NCBI GenBank assembly: GCA_018894105.1
Contig: CM032123.1
Location: 25,273,744-25,337,743 of the forward strand
Length of the DNA stretch: 64,000 nucleotides
Reading direction: 5' to 3'
Origin: Jacaranda mimosifolia
Taxonomy: Eukaryota > Streptophyta > Magnoliopsida > Lamiales > Bignoniaceae
A program made the position numbers and the translations under genes. The notes beneath the pieces were generated by a model, which was not told the origin of the DNA, did not search any database, and worked only from the letters and a program-made list of their open reading frames with translations. Shown piece by piece: positions 11,090-22,013 of the stretch (its first letter is position 1; every line of letters begins with the position of its first letter).

Positions 11090-13608
11090 CATGCCTCACA
11101 GGGTAGATTAAATTCAATAAAACAAAGATAATAAATAGAGAGCATAGTAGCTCCAGCTTGAGCCTGCCCCTTCACCTCCTGCCTTGCGAGCATCACTAGT
11201 AGCCACCTCATCAACAACCCTATTGAGCTCGTCGCTAGAGTTAACCTATAGAATCGCTGGAGGACCCTTGACCTCCTACTCCGCCACGAGCTGGGCGACA
11301 CTGACAAGTCGAGATGGACCAGCCTCCTCTGTAAGGAACGTTCAACCGGCAATAGGAAAATAGGCTGCAATATCAACTTTCCGATCCTTGACATTGAAGG
11401 CAAAGTTAGAGACAAATTCAAACTCCTTTCCCACCTCGATTGCTTTGAGATAAATGGGGGTTTCCATCTCCTCAATCGGTGCAGCCTTATTGTAGTCTTT
11501 AAGGCGCTCATTTTGAAGGACGTTTAGCCTTGCCTTGTCTTTTACTCAAAACTGGTAGCCGAAAAATTTGAGTTACTTGATAGCTTTTTGGAAGGCATCT
11601 TTCACGTGTCGACTGTAAAGACGACGCTAGCCTCTTGAAAAGTTGGGCACAACAAAAAATTATTGAACTACCTCCTTATGAATACTCGACATCGACTCAA
11701 AAAATTTATCTAGAGCATATCGAAAGTACTATTATATCCCAGCGCTTTACCAGACAAGGAGGCTACTTCCATCTCCAACTCCGCTGTTCTCAGAAGCTCG
11801 TCCAAGCGGCTTCTCTCAACTACGGTAGCCAGTAGCTCCGCATCTTTCTCCTCAACTTGCTATGTGAGCTTGCTGATCCTAAACTCATGTGACTCAAGTT
11901 GAATCTTAGACATTTGTGATTTTTCTACTCCTTTTGAAGCTTCTCTTGGTCTGCCAGGGCTAATTTAGCCCTTCGATAAAAATTATAGCACATTGTCTGA
12001 CCTACGATAAGGAATAATTCTATCAAACAATCAAATACGAACAAACACTTCCAAAGATAACTAAATTTGAACACAAACTTACCATGTTTGCATGGTATGC
12101 GAATGCTTTCAGTGCCTTTAGTCACCTAAGCTCTATCATTTTTTTCTGATCAGATAAGAAGAGCCGAATAGTTTAAAGGGGTCACGCCAGTTGATCCCAC
12201 TTCTAGCATCATGGCTGTGTTAGAAACCTTTACGTCGGGTCCAAACCTTGGGTTCGGGAAAGCATGCAAGGGGAATAGCTCATCATTGGGCCGAGGCCTA
12301 AAGAGGAAGCCATTTGTAGCCTTCCCTTTCCCTTTCTTGATTGTGGTTCTCTTCAGAGGAGGAGGTTGGTCGTCGACGACCCTCCTTTTCTATCGAGGCG
12401 CTGGACTACTTACCTTAGCCACAACTAGTCAAGTATGAGGAGAAGTAGACACTGGCGTCCGCTGTTGTGGAATGACTTGAGAAGCAGCCTCTCATCGAGT
12501 AGTCACTTGTCAACACTTTTGCGCATTTTGTTTTCAGGCCATGGCTTGTTGGTGGGTATGGTTCATTATTTCAACTTGGTCTGATAGAAAAAAAGAAAAG
12601 AAAAGAAAAACAGTTTATCAACTAGAAACTACAAACCAAAAAGAATAACAGAAATTAACAATTGTATCTACCTAGTCGAGCATTAGCTGGCATATCTAAT
12701 CGAGCAGGCGACAAGCTTGCTAACACAAAGTTTCTCTATTTGATGTACCCTGACACGTTCATTTCTCCAAACTCAACTAGATCTCAAATAAACGTATTAT
12801 TCCAAGTCGGGTTCTCATTGTCAGGCATCTTGACCTGACCCCCTAAGTATATTGAACCCCATCCCCCAAGGTCACGAATGAAAAAATAACAATTTTCCTA
12901 GTTTGACCATGTGAAAAGAAGGGGGTCACTAATATATTTCGACGAGGGCGGGCGGTAAGGTAATAAAAGCTTGACTCCTTGGTACTACTTGACTTTCAAG
13001 ACATCAAGAGGTGAAAAAGGTTACTAAAATTTATGAAATAAGGGGGTTGGTCGTGTATCAGTATTAAAACAACAAAGCTATAAAGGATAGAAATGCAGTT
13101 CGGAGCAATTGGGTGATGCAGACCTAAAGGCCAGTAAAGAGGTCAACTATAAGCTGTGCTATTGGAAACTTAAGCCCATATTTAAGGACATCCTCAAAGA
13201 TTGTTATGCATCCTATTACTAGGCTCAAGGTCAATTAATTCAAACTTCTGCGGAATATGGTATAGGGGCCTAATCAACTCAAGACCGCTATCCTTGATCT
13301 CAGATCTTATATCACTATAATGATCACTTGTAAATAGCCTACCTCGAGGCATCGGAGGTCGACTCGCTCCCCAGATAGCCCAACTCCCCTTCGTCATCAA
13401 CCTTTGTATCACTCGAACTGTCAGAGGAACTAGAACTATCACTTGAAGACTCACTAGTACCACTAGTCAAGTTACTTACCCTCCTGGTCGACTCTCCATC
13501 TGACCGTGTGTCCTCAAAATCACTTCCTCTACTGCTGTCCTCCCCAAAAATTCTAAGCATGATTATTGTATAAAATTGGTCAAATATAATAAGAGCTAAA
13601 CTAGCCAA
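11090..13608 (-). pseudogene. Antisense reading frame of the Tat element (gypsy-type putative plant transposon protein)
   Basis: On the minus strand the frame starts near 13608 or at the inner ATG 13560, with an acidic, serine-rich head (SSSDSSSSSDSSSDTKVDDE). It continues with LELIRPLYHIPQKFELIDL near 13270 and FEDVLKYGLKFPIAQLIVD near 13190-13140, which matches the PF04195-type gypsy-associated domain as I know it. Near the far end, 11520-11345 reads LQNERLKDYNKAAPIEEMET, then YLKAIEVGKEFEF and RKVDIAAYFPIAG up to a stop. Several stops, mostly consistent with C-to-T change, break it. Antisense frames in this position are known in Grande- and RIRE2-like Tat elements; the function is unknown. 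Confidence 0.72.
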
Positions 13609-13735
13609 CTTCGAATAGAGACTTACAAAGCTGAGAAGAAGGACAAGTTCTCAATTCTCATCAAAAGCAGTAAATTTTGCAGAGCTCGACCTCTCAATAG
13701 TGCTGTGAATGTGGTAAATGAAAGAATGAAGGCAC

Positions 13736-13743
13736 TATTTATA
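13736..13743 (-). promoter_or_regulatory. Candidate TATA box for the antisense frame
   Basis: On the minus strand the sequence reads CCCTATAAATAGTGCC, a near-ideal plant TATA box. It lies about 130 bases before the first ATG (13608) and about 175 bases before the inner ATG (13560) of the antisense frame, inside the element and outside the 3' LTR. Confidence 0.5.
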
Positions 13744-13981
13744 GGGTTTACCCAAAGGGTAAATTAATTGGCTAAGATGACCGTTATGGGGTAGTTATTG
13801 CATAACTGGCAGTTGCATCATTTTGCTACTCGATGCAACTGATGCATTAAATGCGCTGAAACCCTGATCGATATTTGAAAAAATTGAGGTCGAAATAAAC
13901 TTATTGAAGTTTTCCAAATCAGCTACCCTCCATTCTTTCCCATTGCACCCTCGATTAGGATTTGGAAGTGGGCGAGACGCA

Positions 13982-14782
13982 TGATATGGGGAAGCCCAAC
14001 AGGCTCAGCCCACTATCAGTCGACTAGGCCTAAAACCTTATTAAGCTATTTCATTAGTTCAATTACCAGCATCCCGTCAGTCGACCTACATGTGGTTGAT
14101 CAGCTTGAGTATGATCATTGGGCCCTTAGCTAGAAGAGGCCTTTAGGCCCAAGGAGTCCCATCTTCTTAACCAGAGCATAGCTAAGTGACTCGCAAATAA
14201 GGAAACATCTCGATCTTAGGAAGTGGGAAGCATTTCCCCGCTACTAGTCACTATCGCATTGAAGCTCCAAAAAACCACTCTGCTGCATTAAATTCACTGA
14301 CAGGCGGTGTGCCTCCATATTTATAAAGCATGCCTCCACTGTACCACCAATCTACCTTCGCATTAAATGCGAAGGTCTCCTCCATATCTTGGGAAGAAGG
14401 AGAATACGCCACCTAGGGAAGAGTTCAGGTGGAAGAAGACCTAAAGTTCCTCAGATAAAGACAAAAGCCCTTACTACATGAGCAAGGGCATCATAGATAT
14501 TTTAACCTCTCAAGAGAGATTATAAATATCCCATGGCAATCCTTCAGCAAGATACGTTCATTGTCACTTTAGCAGTCATTCTACCGCTTTCTTTTTTGGT
14601 CGATTTGCACTAACTTAAGCATCGGAGTGCCATAGCCAAGGGCTTCCTCGCATAGCCTAATGTGTACTATTGGTTGCAGGAGTTTACCCACTCCTATCCA
14701 AGCAGTCCCCTTCAGCTCACATTTTGGTTGATTTCGGTGGGCTAGAACCCAATCCATTGACAAATATATCTTACCATCATCA
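13982..14782 (+). repeat. 3' LTR of the Tat element (801 bp)
   Basis: It begins TGATATGGGGAAGCCC and ends ACCATCATCA, followed by target duplication GTTAT. The TATA box is at 14521-14528. A short purine-rich stretch, GGAAGTGGGCGAGA, at about 13961-13975 probably served as the polypurine tract. Confidence 0.92.
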
Positions 14783-16080
14783 GTTATGCTTCCTGTTTTC
14801 TGGTTTTCATATTCTATAAATTGATTATTTCTTATACTGAAACATATTTTAGGTCTAATTTGAAATGCGTATCAGTTTCGAGAGTGTTAAATGTAATGTT
14901 ATACACTTTGTATTTTGATGTTTGACACTGTATTTGGATGTTTGACTCTATTTTGTGTTGTAGAAATTGTTGAAGTTAAGTACTTGTTCTATCTTAAATT
15001 GTTTTAAGGTTTAATTTTTAATTAATAGAAACATGGAGGGTGTTAGTTGTAATATCTTAAACTTTAAAATTATTTTGTTCTGTTCAATTCTAGATATTTC
15101 GTAAATGAAATGGCCATATTGCTGCTAGAGACAACTTTATTGCTTCTACTATTGGAGATGGGCTTGTTGTTGTTGCTGGAAATGCCCCTGCTGCTAGAGA
15201 TGGCCTTGCTTATGGCAATATTAACTTTGACAATAGATTTTATATCACTTTTGATGGAATTATAAAATAAGTTGTAGCAAGTGCAAGTAGAGTTGGATTC
15301 TGTATAGATGGTGGAGTTGGATAAGGTGATGAAGCTGGTATTGGAGGAGCGAATGAAGTTGGAGTGGATTTTAATGATGTTGTTGGAGGACAATGATTAA
15401 TACATTGTATGTATTAATATATACATACATATATTATATGTACACATCATATATATTTTGTTATTATTCTAAGAATAAAAAAATTGCTGAATTTTATTTT
15501 CACCCCAAAAATTCAACAAAAAAATATTGATTTGACACCTATAGCTTAAAATGTCTTCCCCGAAAACATAAACAAACCATACAAAAATTATCCAAAACTA
15601 ATTTTTAACTATTCCCAAAACATAACCAAAAATCAATCACATTCCTTAACACAATTTTCACATTTTCTAATAATTCATTCTTCCAAAGCAGATAATAAAC
15701 ACATAATAAAATCACACAAAAAACATAACCAAATTAAGTTAACAATATTATTTTAACTCACATATTTAAAATAATTTAATTAAATTTAAACATAAATTAA
15801 AATTCCTAAACACACACCACTCCTCCCCCCCTCCCCCTCCCCCAAATTAAGTTTCAAATATGTGATATAATTTATATGACACACATATATACACATATTA
15901 TATATAAACTGATAAATTTATATAAATATAATTATAACTTATAATTATTCACTAATTAAAAATAAAAATCTAATATACTATATTAACGATATAATTTCAA
16001 ATTACATAATTAAAATAATTTAATTAATTTTATATACAAATTAAAAGTAAAAAAAAAAAGAAAAAAAAAATAAAGTTGTT
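14783..16080. other. Intergenic sequence with a biased broken frame
   Basis: Flank of the Tat insertion. At 15105-15400 the plus strand reads a Gly/Ala/Val-rich string (GDGLVVVAGNAPAARDGLAY) with stops. It could be an old coding tail but matches nothing I recognise. From 15480 the strand becomes very AT-rich, with CCAAAACATAACC-type text like that inside the Harbinger-like elements at 27500 and 57100. No promoter or intact gene is seen. Confidence 0.4.
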
Positions 16081-16376
16081 CTTATCCACCACCTAACCCC
16101 CAAAACACCATCCACCCGCCCACCCACCTATTTTGTGGCTGCCATGGCTAGTGGCAAGCTTGCCCAGATCTGGGCAGGCCGACCGCTGGCCATGGTAGCC
16201 GCCTGGCCTGCGGCCAGCCCACCCATCCATGGCCGGCGGCTTGTTGGGTGGGGGGGGGGGTGGGGATTAATGTTGCCATGGTCTACGGCCAGCCCACCCA
16301 GATCTGGGCGGGTGGCCTCTGGCCATGGCCCTTCCATGGCCGGCGGCTTGTTGGGTGGGGGGGCGGGGATTAATGT
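16081..16376. repeat. GC-rich island with C-rich left and G-rich right flanks
   Basis: Inside AT-rich DNA, a C-rich stretch (CCACCACCTAACCCCC) leads into GGCCATGGC-type text and ends in a G-rich stretch (TTGTTGGGTGGGGGGG). The GGCCGGCGGCTTGTTGGGTG block occurs twice in direct order, with ends near 16260 and 16370, each followed by GGGGATTAATG. The outer parts are roughly inverted. Similar islands lie at 43350-45075 and near 59560-59770. The open frames here are simple by-products of composition. Confidence 0.5.
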
Positions 16377-16560
16377 ATGTATATACGTATATATAAATAT
16401 CTATTTACATAAATAATTAAATATATATGTATATATATGTGGTAATGTATGTATATATGTATATATAGATATCTATTTACATAAATATATATATGTATAT
16501 ATATGTCTATATTTAAATAAATAAATATATATGTAAATATAAATATATATCTAGTTGGCA
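16377..16560. repeat. Compound ATGTATAT/ATAAATAT microsatellite
   Basis: Alternating GTATATATGTATATA and AAATATATATG blocks fill this stretch. Two units containing ATCTATTTACATAAATA (about 16397 and 16469) make it a minisatellite with a period near 70 bases. Not coding. Confidence 0.75.
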
Positions 16561-17316
16561 TTTTTTATATTTTGATTTCAACAAATCAAGCCATATAAGC
16601 AGGATTTTTGCCAACACATCAAAAAATTCAAAATCAGCACACTCCAGTGAACCACATCAGCTTTTTTCGGTGGGTTTTTTGTCGGAGGATTAAAACGATC
16701 AATTTTTTGTTACTTATAGGACTAAAATTGTAATTTTCGAAGATATAGGGCAAAAATGCAAGTTAGGCAAAGTTATAGGACGAAAAATGAAATTTTGCGT
16801 AAAAAGTTGATGGGATGTATATTTTAGGTTGAAAAATATTTTAATAGATTGGGCGGATATAATTTTTTTTTAAAGAGTTTCTAATAATTCTTTCTTTTTT
16901 ATATTTAATAAAATATTTTTTATTTTATTATTAATATATTTTTTTGAAAATATGAAGTATTTGGAATGTGAGAAAATTAAAAAGGAAAATACATAATAAT
17001 ATATAATCTAATTCTTGGTATTACTATAATTTCAGAGATTGACTAATCGGATGAGATACTATAATATAAAAATATATATTATTATAAAGTATGGAAGATA
17101 TTAAACAAAATTAGATGTTAAATGTTAAATAAAATTAGATGTTAAACAAAAGGGTTAAACAAACTAGAAATGATATTAAGGTATTTAATGTGAAAAAGGG
17201 ATAATTGTTTAAATTTTAATTTGTTTTGTTTACAAAAACAAATGGACATTTGGTGCAATGCAAAGTGTTACATAATAATAAATAAAAATAAAGTGATTAG
17301 GACTATAGAAAATCCC
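16561..17316. other. AT-rich intergenic sequence
   Basis: No gene is seen. Bases 16640-16860 contain short phrases about every 40-50 bases (ATAGGACTAAAATTG, ATAGGACGAAAAATG) that recall dispersed plant repeats. Part of the rest may be 3' flank of the minus-strand gene that ends at 17546. Confidence 0.4.
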
Positions 17317-17545
17317 TTAAATACACAAAAAGTTACGTGGTTCGGTCACTTGACCTACATCCACGGATAAAACGCCCAAAAAGGGCTGCAAAGTTCTCAT
17401 TAATTCATAATTCTCATATACAATTAAGTATCGAATTATAATTCTGATTTCTTTTTCCTTTTCTTTTTGTCGGAAAATTGAAATCATAATTGTCATTTCA
17501 TCAAACAATCTAATTCGATTAATCATTGCTGCCAAAATTGGGTAG

Positions 17546-17977
17546 CTAGCATAGAAACGTAGCAGTAGTTGGGATGACCGGTAGCAACACACTTAACCAT
17601 TTGTAATTTCCAGGAACCAATAACAGCCCCATCGGCACGACAATCGCAGACGCGGCGGCCGTGAAGCTGATTTTCGCCATCAAATCCGCCAAGCGCTGCT
17701 TCTTCCTCCGCAACGCAACGGCTATCCAGCTGCAGATGAAGCCCGCCGCCGCAAAATTCACTGCCGGCCGATGAGAAGTATCAGAAGAACCCGGCAAAGC
17801 ATAACCGCACACTGCGATCGCCGCCTGTGCGCTGATTTGTAAACTAGCATTGGTCATAGCTTGGTAAAAACCTCCAGAAGAAGGCTGATTTGTAGATTGA
17901 TTATGATCTTCTGATGGTGGAATGTCTATAACACAGTATTCTTCACTAACGTTAATACATCTTCTTGCTCGCATCAT
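17546..17977 (-). CDS. Small multi-span membrane protein, main coding block
   Basis: This is a 143-codon frame in a block far richer in GC than its surroundings (17600-17800), a good sign of real coding sequence. After a polar N-terminus (SEEYCVIDIPPSEDHNQS) it shows about four hydrophobic stretches: around ISAQAAIAVCGYAL (residues 48-62), VNFAAAGFICSWIAVAL (72-88), ISFTAAASAIVVPMGLLLV (103-121) and WLSVLLPVIPTTATFL (127-142). A basic loop RRKKQRLADLMAK separates the middle pair. I do not recognise the family. Its ATG overlaps the stop of the upstream frame by the ATGA overlap at 17974-17977. A candidate intron (GTAAGC at 18078 to CAG at 17885, 194 bases) would instead join TAVICQ to PSSGGFYQAM in phase, giving one protein of about 190 residues. 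Confidence 0.6.
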   Translation of the reverse strand: MMRARRCINVSEEYCVIDIPPSEDHNQSTNQPSSGGFYQAMTNASLQISAQAAIAVCGYALPGSSDTSHRPAVNFAAAGFICSWIAVALRRKKQRLADLMAKISFTAAASAIVVPMGLLLVPGNYKWLSVLLPVIPTTATFLC

Positions 17978-18309
17978 TTGAACAACTTGATGAGGTTGAT
18001 CATTAACATTCCATAGATAGTACTCATATTATATCTTCTTGAACCTTTCCCTATGATCGGTATTCCATATAGGCTTACTTGACAAATAACAGCCGTTAAC
18101 ATGATGATCAATAGCATTATAAACAATGTCACCTGGACGAATAACTCTGGTTTATGATCTGATGATATCATCGATGAGCTACTTGAAATAATCTTCATTT
18201 TGAGAAGTAACTTAAAGCAAACCTTGGTGGAGGATTGTTCTTTATTTCTTCTTCGTTTTCGCATTGGAAAAATTCTTGTTTTCATGCTGAGATCATCTGC
18301 CCCTCGCAT
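17974..18309 (-). CDS. Upstream exon or frame of the membrane-protein gene
   Basis: A 111-codon frame starts MRGADDLSMKTRIFPMRKRR. It has a basic N-terminus, a serine run, then one hydrophobic segment (LFVQVTLFIMLLIIMLTAVI, about residues 57-76). A TATA box lies about 85-95 bases upstream. The strong donor CAA-GTAAGC near 18078 suggests that everything after TAVICQ is intron, and that the gene continues in the downstream block at 17884. Without that splice, it would be a separate short protein or a frameshifted copy. The family is not recognised. Confidence 0.5.
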   Translation of the reverse strand: MRGADDLSMKTRIFPMRKRRRNKEQSSTKVCFKLLLKMKIISSSSSMISSDHKPELFVQVTLFIMLLIIMLTAVICQVSLYGIPIIGKGSRRYNMSTIYGMLMINLIKLFK

Positions 18310-18393
18310 TTTGCTATATGAGGATGAGGATGAAAAGAATAGAGAATGAGTTTATGTGATTATATGACGGGGTATTTGGGATTTATATGGGCC

Positions 18394-18403
18394 TATATAT
18401 ATA
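18394..18403 (-). promoter_or_regulatory. TATA box of the membrane-protein gene
   Basis: CTATATATATAGG on the minus strand lies about 85 bases before the ATG at 18309, a normal distance for a plant promoter. Confidence 0.5.
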
Positions 18404-19455
18404 GTGCCAATATACTATTGCATTGTTGCCTGAATATAGAACAGTTTTGGCATTGCTTACAAGTCATCCACTAAAACGTTGTCGTTACATCGTGTTCTGT
18501 AGGAATGAACCGTGTTTTGGAAAAGTTTTTAAGGTTATTATGTGTGAATTAATTTTTTTTGTGCTACGTGTTTTCAAGTTTTTTGAATCGAGCTTGACTT
18601 AAAATGATGTCTTTTGCATTGTGTTTTGTAAGAATGAGTCATGTTTGAAAAAAGTTTTAAAATTATTATGTGTTGTTTTTTTTTTCTTTTTTTCTACGCT
18701 ATGCTTTTTCAAGTTTTATGAATTGAATTTGATTCAGAATGAGGTTTTTGCGTGTTTTTGAATAAAAATAAAGAGAAAGAACAAAAAAGAAAATAAAAGA
18801 AAAGAAAACAGCAAGACTTTCACCACCACAGGCACAACTATTGCCGCATGTATTGCCATGCTATTGCAACAGCTAAGAGACATTATTTCAAACCAAACAT
18901 TATAACTCTTGGACAGCTTATAAATAATATATTTGGGAGTACATTAAAATTGACCTAATTTTTAAGTTTTGAAAATTAAAAATAATCAGGACATATTTAA
19001 ATCCAATCGGAATTAAATCTCACTAATTGAAAGCCAGAGGTTGGAGGAAGAAAATAGTTCAAAATGTGCGCTAAAAAGATTTAAAATTTTATTCTCACTT
19101 AGACAATCCAAAGATGAGTAATGAATTTACTGCTATAAATTTACTATAATGTATTTTTTATTTTTTACTTATAAGAACAATAATAAATAGTAATAATAGT
19201 AGAAAGTAGCGCCTAATATTTAATACTAAGAAATGGCTCTCAAGGATTCCTTTCTTTTCCAATTCAAGTAGTCATCCTTTAGGGCAAAAAAAATTATTCC
19301 TAAATTATTCATTAATCCAAAGGCAAGAAAATGAGAGAAAAGATGTCTAAAGCTAGTGAGAGAAGACTATTGTCACTTTACCTTTTTCACTTTTCTTTTT
19401 ATTTTTGGACTAGTTGCCGGTCAAAAGTAGTGAAGTACTATCTTTTTTTGTATAG
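18404..19455. other. Intergenic sequence with a 129-bp duplication
   Basis: Two diverged copies of a 129-base unit starting GTGTTYTGTARGAATGA lie at 18492 and 18621. The rest is AT-rich with A- or T-runs. No gene is seen. Confidence 0.5.
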
Positions 19456-19651
19456 GGCTATGTTTGGTTATATATACTCAATTCATTTTTCAATTTTCAA
19501 AAGATAAATAAATGAATCACACATATTTCTCAATCCTACTCTCAAGATACACTCAAAGAGGCCGAAAATATCCTCCAAATTCATTTCCCACCAATTCACC
19601 AATGTCTAACCTTCTTATTTTTTGTGCCCCATACCCAATCTATATATACAC

Positions 19652-20266
19652 TGAAAGTTTATGGGGTGTATTAAGTAAAAGTGAAATAATGTGAACTGGA
19701 ATATTACAATAGTCAAAAGACTGTAGAGAATAAGGAAAAAGAGACACAAAGTTTACAATGGTTCGCCAAGCCTACTCCACTATCTAAGTAATAACACTTA
19801 GGATTTTTAACCTGCAATATTATTAAAAGAAAAGAAAGATACAAGATACAAAATATCAAAAGGTTGGAACTTGTACTGCAACAATAATAAGCTCAAGAAC
19901 AACAATAACACCAGCGCTCACTACAACTATATGCAAACTACTAAGGCTTAAGAGTTTATCGTGAGACGTCGCTTTGTAAGAAAAAAGTCTTTCTTTATAT
20001 ACAGTTCACAAGACAAAGTCTTTGCGGGTGTATTGTTGTTTTCCTTTCTTGTATGTCAGCTGTTTTACTTTCCTTGAATCTTCCAACGATAACTTGCCAA
20101 AAATCATGCTTGCCATGGGTAACACATGGAAGATTTTCCAAACGGTAATATTCCAAAATTCCTATAGCTAAACAAGAGAGTGATTGGTCATAATCAAAAT
20201 CAAAATCAAAATCAATCAATAAGTGGTAGTCATAATCAAGGCACAATTTAAGGAGAAAATCTAGCA
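19652..20266 (-). repeat. 3' LTR of the Sirevirus (615 bp)
   Basis: In plus orientation it runs TGAAAGTTTATGGGG to AAATCTAGCA and pairs with 26864-27468. Read on the minus strand it starts TG and ends CA as expected. Confidence 0.9.
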
Positions 20267-20660
20267 ATCTCCCCCTTTTTGATGATGACCAAGCATAAAT
20301 TACCTCTTCCTATCAAGTGCAAAAAAAGAGCAATATGAAAAAAAAATTCTCCCCCTGTCAAGTGGAGTTTGCCATTCTTTCCCCACTACCATTTTGTATC
20401 TAAGAGAAGCAAAAGCTATCATCACTTAATATCCAAGACATTTCAAATGAGAACACGTAGATTTAATCGAACTATAAGCACATAAGGGGTACTTTGGTCA
20501 AAACAACTAGTAACTGTCTCACAGTTTGAAACATAAGTAAAGTACCAGAATTAAGGTAGCAGTTTAGCTTTAGTCAAAAGATAATACAAAATATCCAAAA
20601 CATAGGTTTCAGGAGTTGCAGTGCAAATAAATGAGCTATCATTGATTCTCCCCCTTTATC
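20267..20660 (-). other. Multiple polypurine tracts
   Basis: On the minus strand AAAAAGGGGGAGAT abuts the 3' LTR at 20267-20280. Related tracts occur at about 20342-20352 (AGGGGGAGAA) and 20646-20657 (AAAGGGGGAGAAT). Repeated polypurine tracts before the 3' LTR are a known Sirevirus feature; the one next to the LTR would prime plus-strand DNA. Confidence 0.7.
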
Positions 20661-20669
20661 ATCAAAAAG

Positions 20670-22013
20670 TTAGTCTCCGCAAGACCGCTTGCGAAGGCTG
20701 TGATGAAGGTCTTTGATGTCATGACTCAGGTCACTGAGATGGTTGTAGGATCGTCTGAAGTTATCATCAAAAGAGGTAGCAACCTAAGACTGAATAGAGG
20801 TGATCGTGTTGATAAGGCTAGAAATTTGAGTTTGAAGATCAGTAATCCTGGAAGAGAGGGCATCTATAGAGGTGAGAATCTGATTGAGTGGAACTTCCAG
20901 ATAAGGTTTCCTTTTGGATGTGGCTGCATCGGAGGTAGCGGAGTTAGTATTAGGAATGGAGTTAGGGACAATATAAATAGGAGTTTTGCCTTTAGCTCGA
21001 TGGGATTGGCACCGTGGTGCGAGAAGAGCAGCAGAAACAGATGTCCCTTTAAACCAAACCCTATCTTCTCCATATTGAATATTTATTTTTCTTAGGCTTG
21101 GCAGGTTAATAATTTTTTGTTCATTGCAGTCTTCAACCCAGGCAGAAGGTATGAAAACATTTTCTTTTTGAAAAATTATAGTCAAGAGCATTCTATAGGG
21201 GAGATTTTTGGAGGAATGGTTGAAAGCATAGTGACTGTAATGTAAGATTAGATGACCAATGTTGACATGGTACCCAGTTATAGCCATGTAAAGTAGAAAG
21301 ACTGACAATCTATTCATATTTGTGGAGTGCCCTCCGCTACTAGATGTGCTTGATAGAATTGAGACGGTAATAAGTCTGTGCAAAAAGAAGTGATTAATTT
21401 TAGCTATTGTGAGAGTGATGGGAGTGCCTAGAATAAAGAAGTGAAGAATGAGTGACTAAGACACAGGGTCAACTTCAGATGTGAGATTTGTGTGGAAGAG
21501 TCTTACCAGAAGAGGATAGGTGGGCACATGGATATTCATTAGGGTTTTCCATCCCATGTTATCCACCCACTGTATCACTGGAGATGAAGGAATATTAGTG
21601 AAGACAATCCCCCATCCTCTGTTAATGTGGTGATTTTGAATCGAGGCAAAGAGATCCGCTGCTTGTTATGTGGAGAATTTCAGATTTCATGGCATAGAGA
21701 GAAAGTCCTATTTGTTGAAGAGAGAGTCAATGAGTTCTTTTGGAGATGGAGGTTTCTACGGAGATAGGGAAGGTGTTTTGTGAACTGAAATTGGTGAAGG
21801 AAGGCGAATAGGGGAATGAATCTCAGGAGGGTTTGATTCATTTTCAGAAAGAGAGTTTGGAAGAGGAGATGTATGGTGACTAGGTGGTGGAGAAAGTTCA
21901 GACTTACTGTCAAACACAACGAGATGACGGCGATGGGAAGTTTCAGTGTCTTTAGGAGAGGTTGGTTAAAGAGCAGCCTTTCGAAGATGGCGACGAAGGG
22001 AAGATGGCACCAT
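20670..22013 (-). pseudogene. Third reading frame of the Sirevirus (plant transposon protein domain, coiled-coil end)
   Basis: From ATG 22013 (MVPSSLRRHLRK) one frame of about 447 codons runs to a stop at 20670. It is interrupted by six in-frame stops, each explainable as CAG, CAA or CGA changed at C. The head is Pro/Ser-rich. The middle has WKTLMNIHVPTYPLLVRLF, SSTSSSGGHSTNMNRLSVFL, ITGYHVNIGHLILHYS and LPYRMLLTIIFQ, the pattern of the putative plant transposon protein domain (PF20167-like). The C-terminal part, ILTSIDALSSRITDLQTQIS, has coiled-coil heptads. Such frames after pol in Sireviruses are sometimes called env-like; the role is unknown. Confidence 0.75.

Larger units (their letters stand above)
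4063..14782 (+). mobile_element. Full-length Ty3/gypsy Tat-lineage LTR retrotransposon (decayed)
   Basis: Two LTRs that begin TGATATRGGG and end CATCATCA enclose 9.1 kb, with the same 5-bp target duplication GTTAT at 4058-4062 and 14783-14787. The internal order is primer site, gag, protease, reverse transcriptase, RNase H, a second RNase H, integrase, a tandem-repeat spacer and an antisense reading frame. RT before integrase defines Ty3/gypsy. A second RNase H after the first, and an antisense frame before the 3' LTR, are marks of the plant Tat lineage (Retand/Grande/RIRE2-like). Every coding part is broken by stops, and the LTRs differ visibly by many substitutions, so this is an old, inactive copy. 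Confidence 0.93.

Noticed and set aside
15070..15393. A 107-codon minus-strand Ser/Asn/Ile-rich frame
   Set aside because: Low-complexity mirror of a Gly/Ala/Val-biased plus-strand stretch; no domain, no promoter.
16135..16416. Open frames in the GC island on both strands
   Set aside because: They consist of repeated GGCCATGGC-type text and have no domain or promoter.
20700..21095. Plus-strand open frame of 131 codons in the Sirevirus
   Set aside because: It is the shadow of the minus-strand third frame, which has recognisable domain text and a coiled coil.
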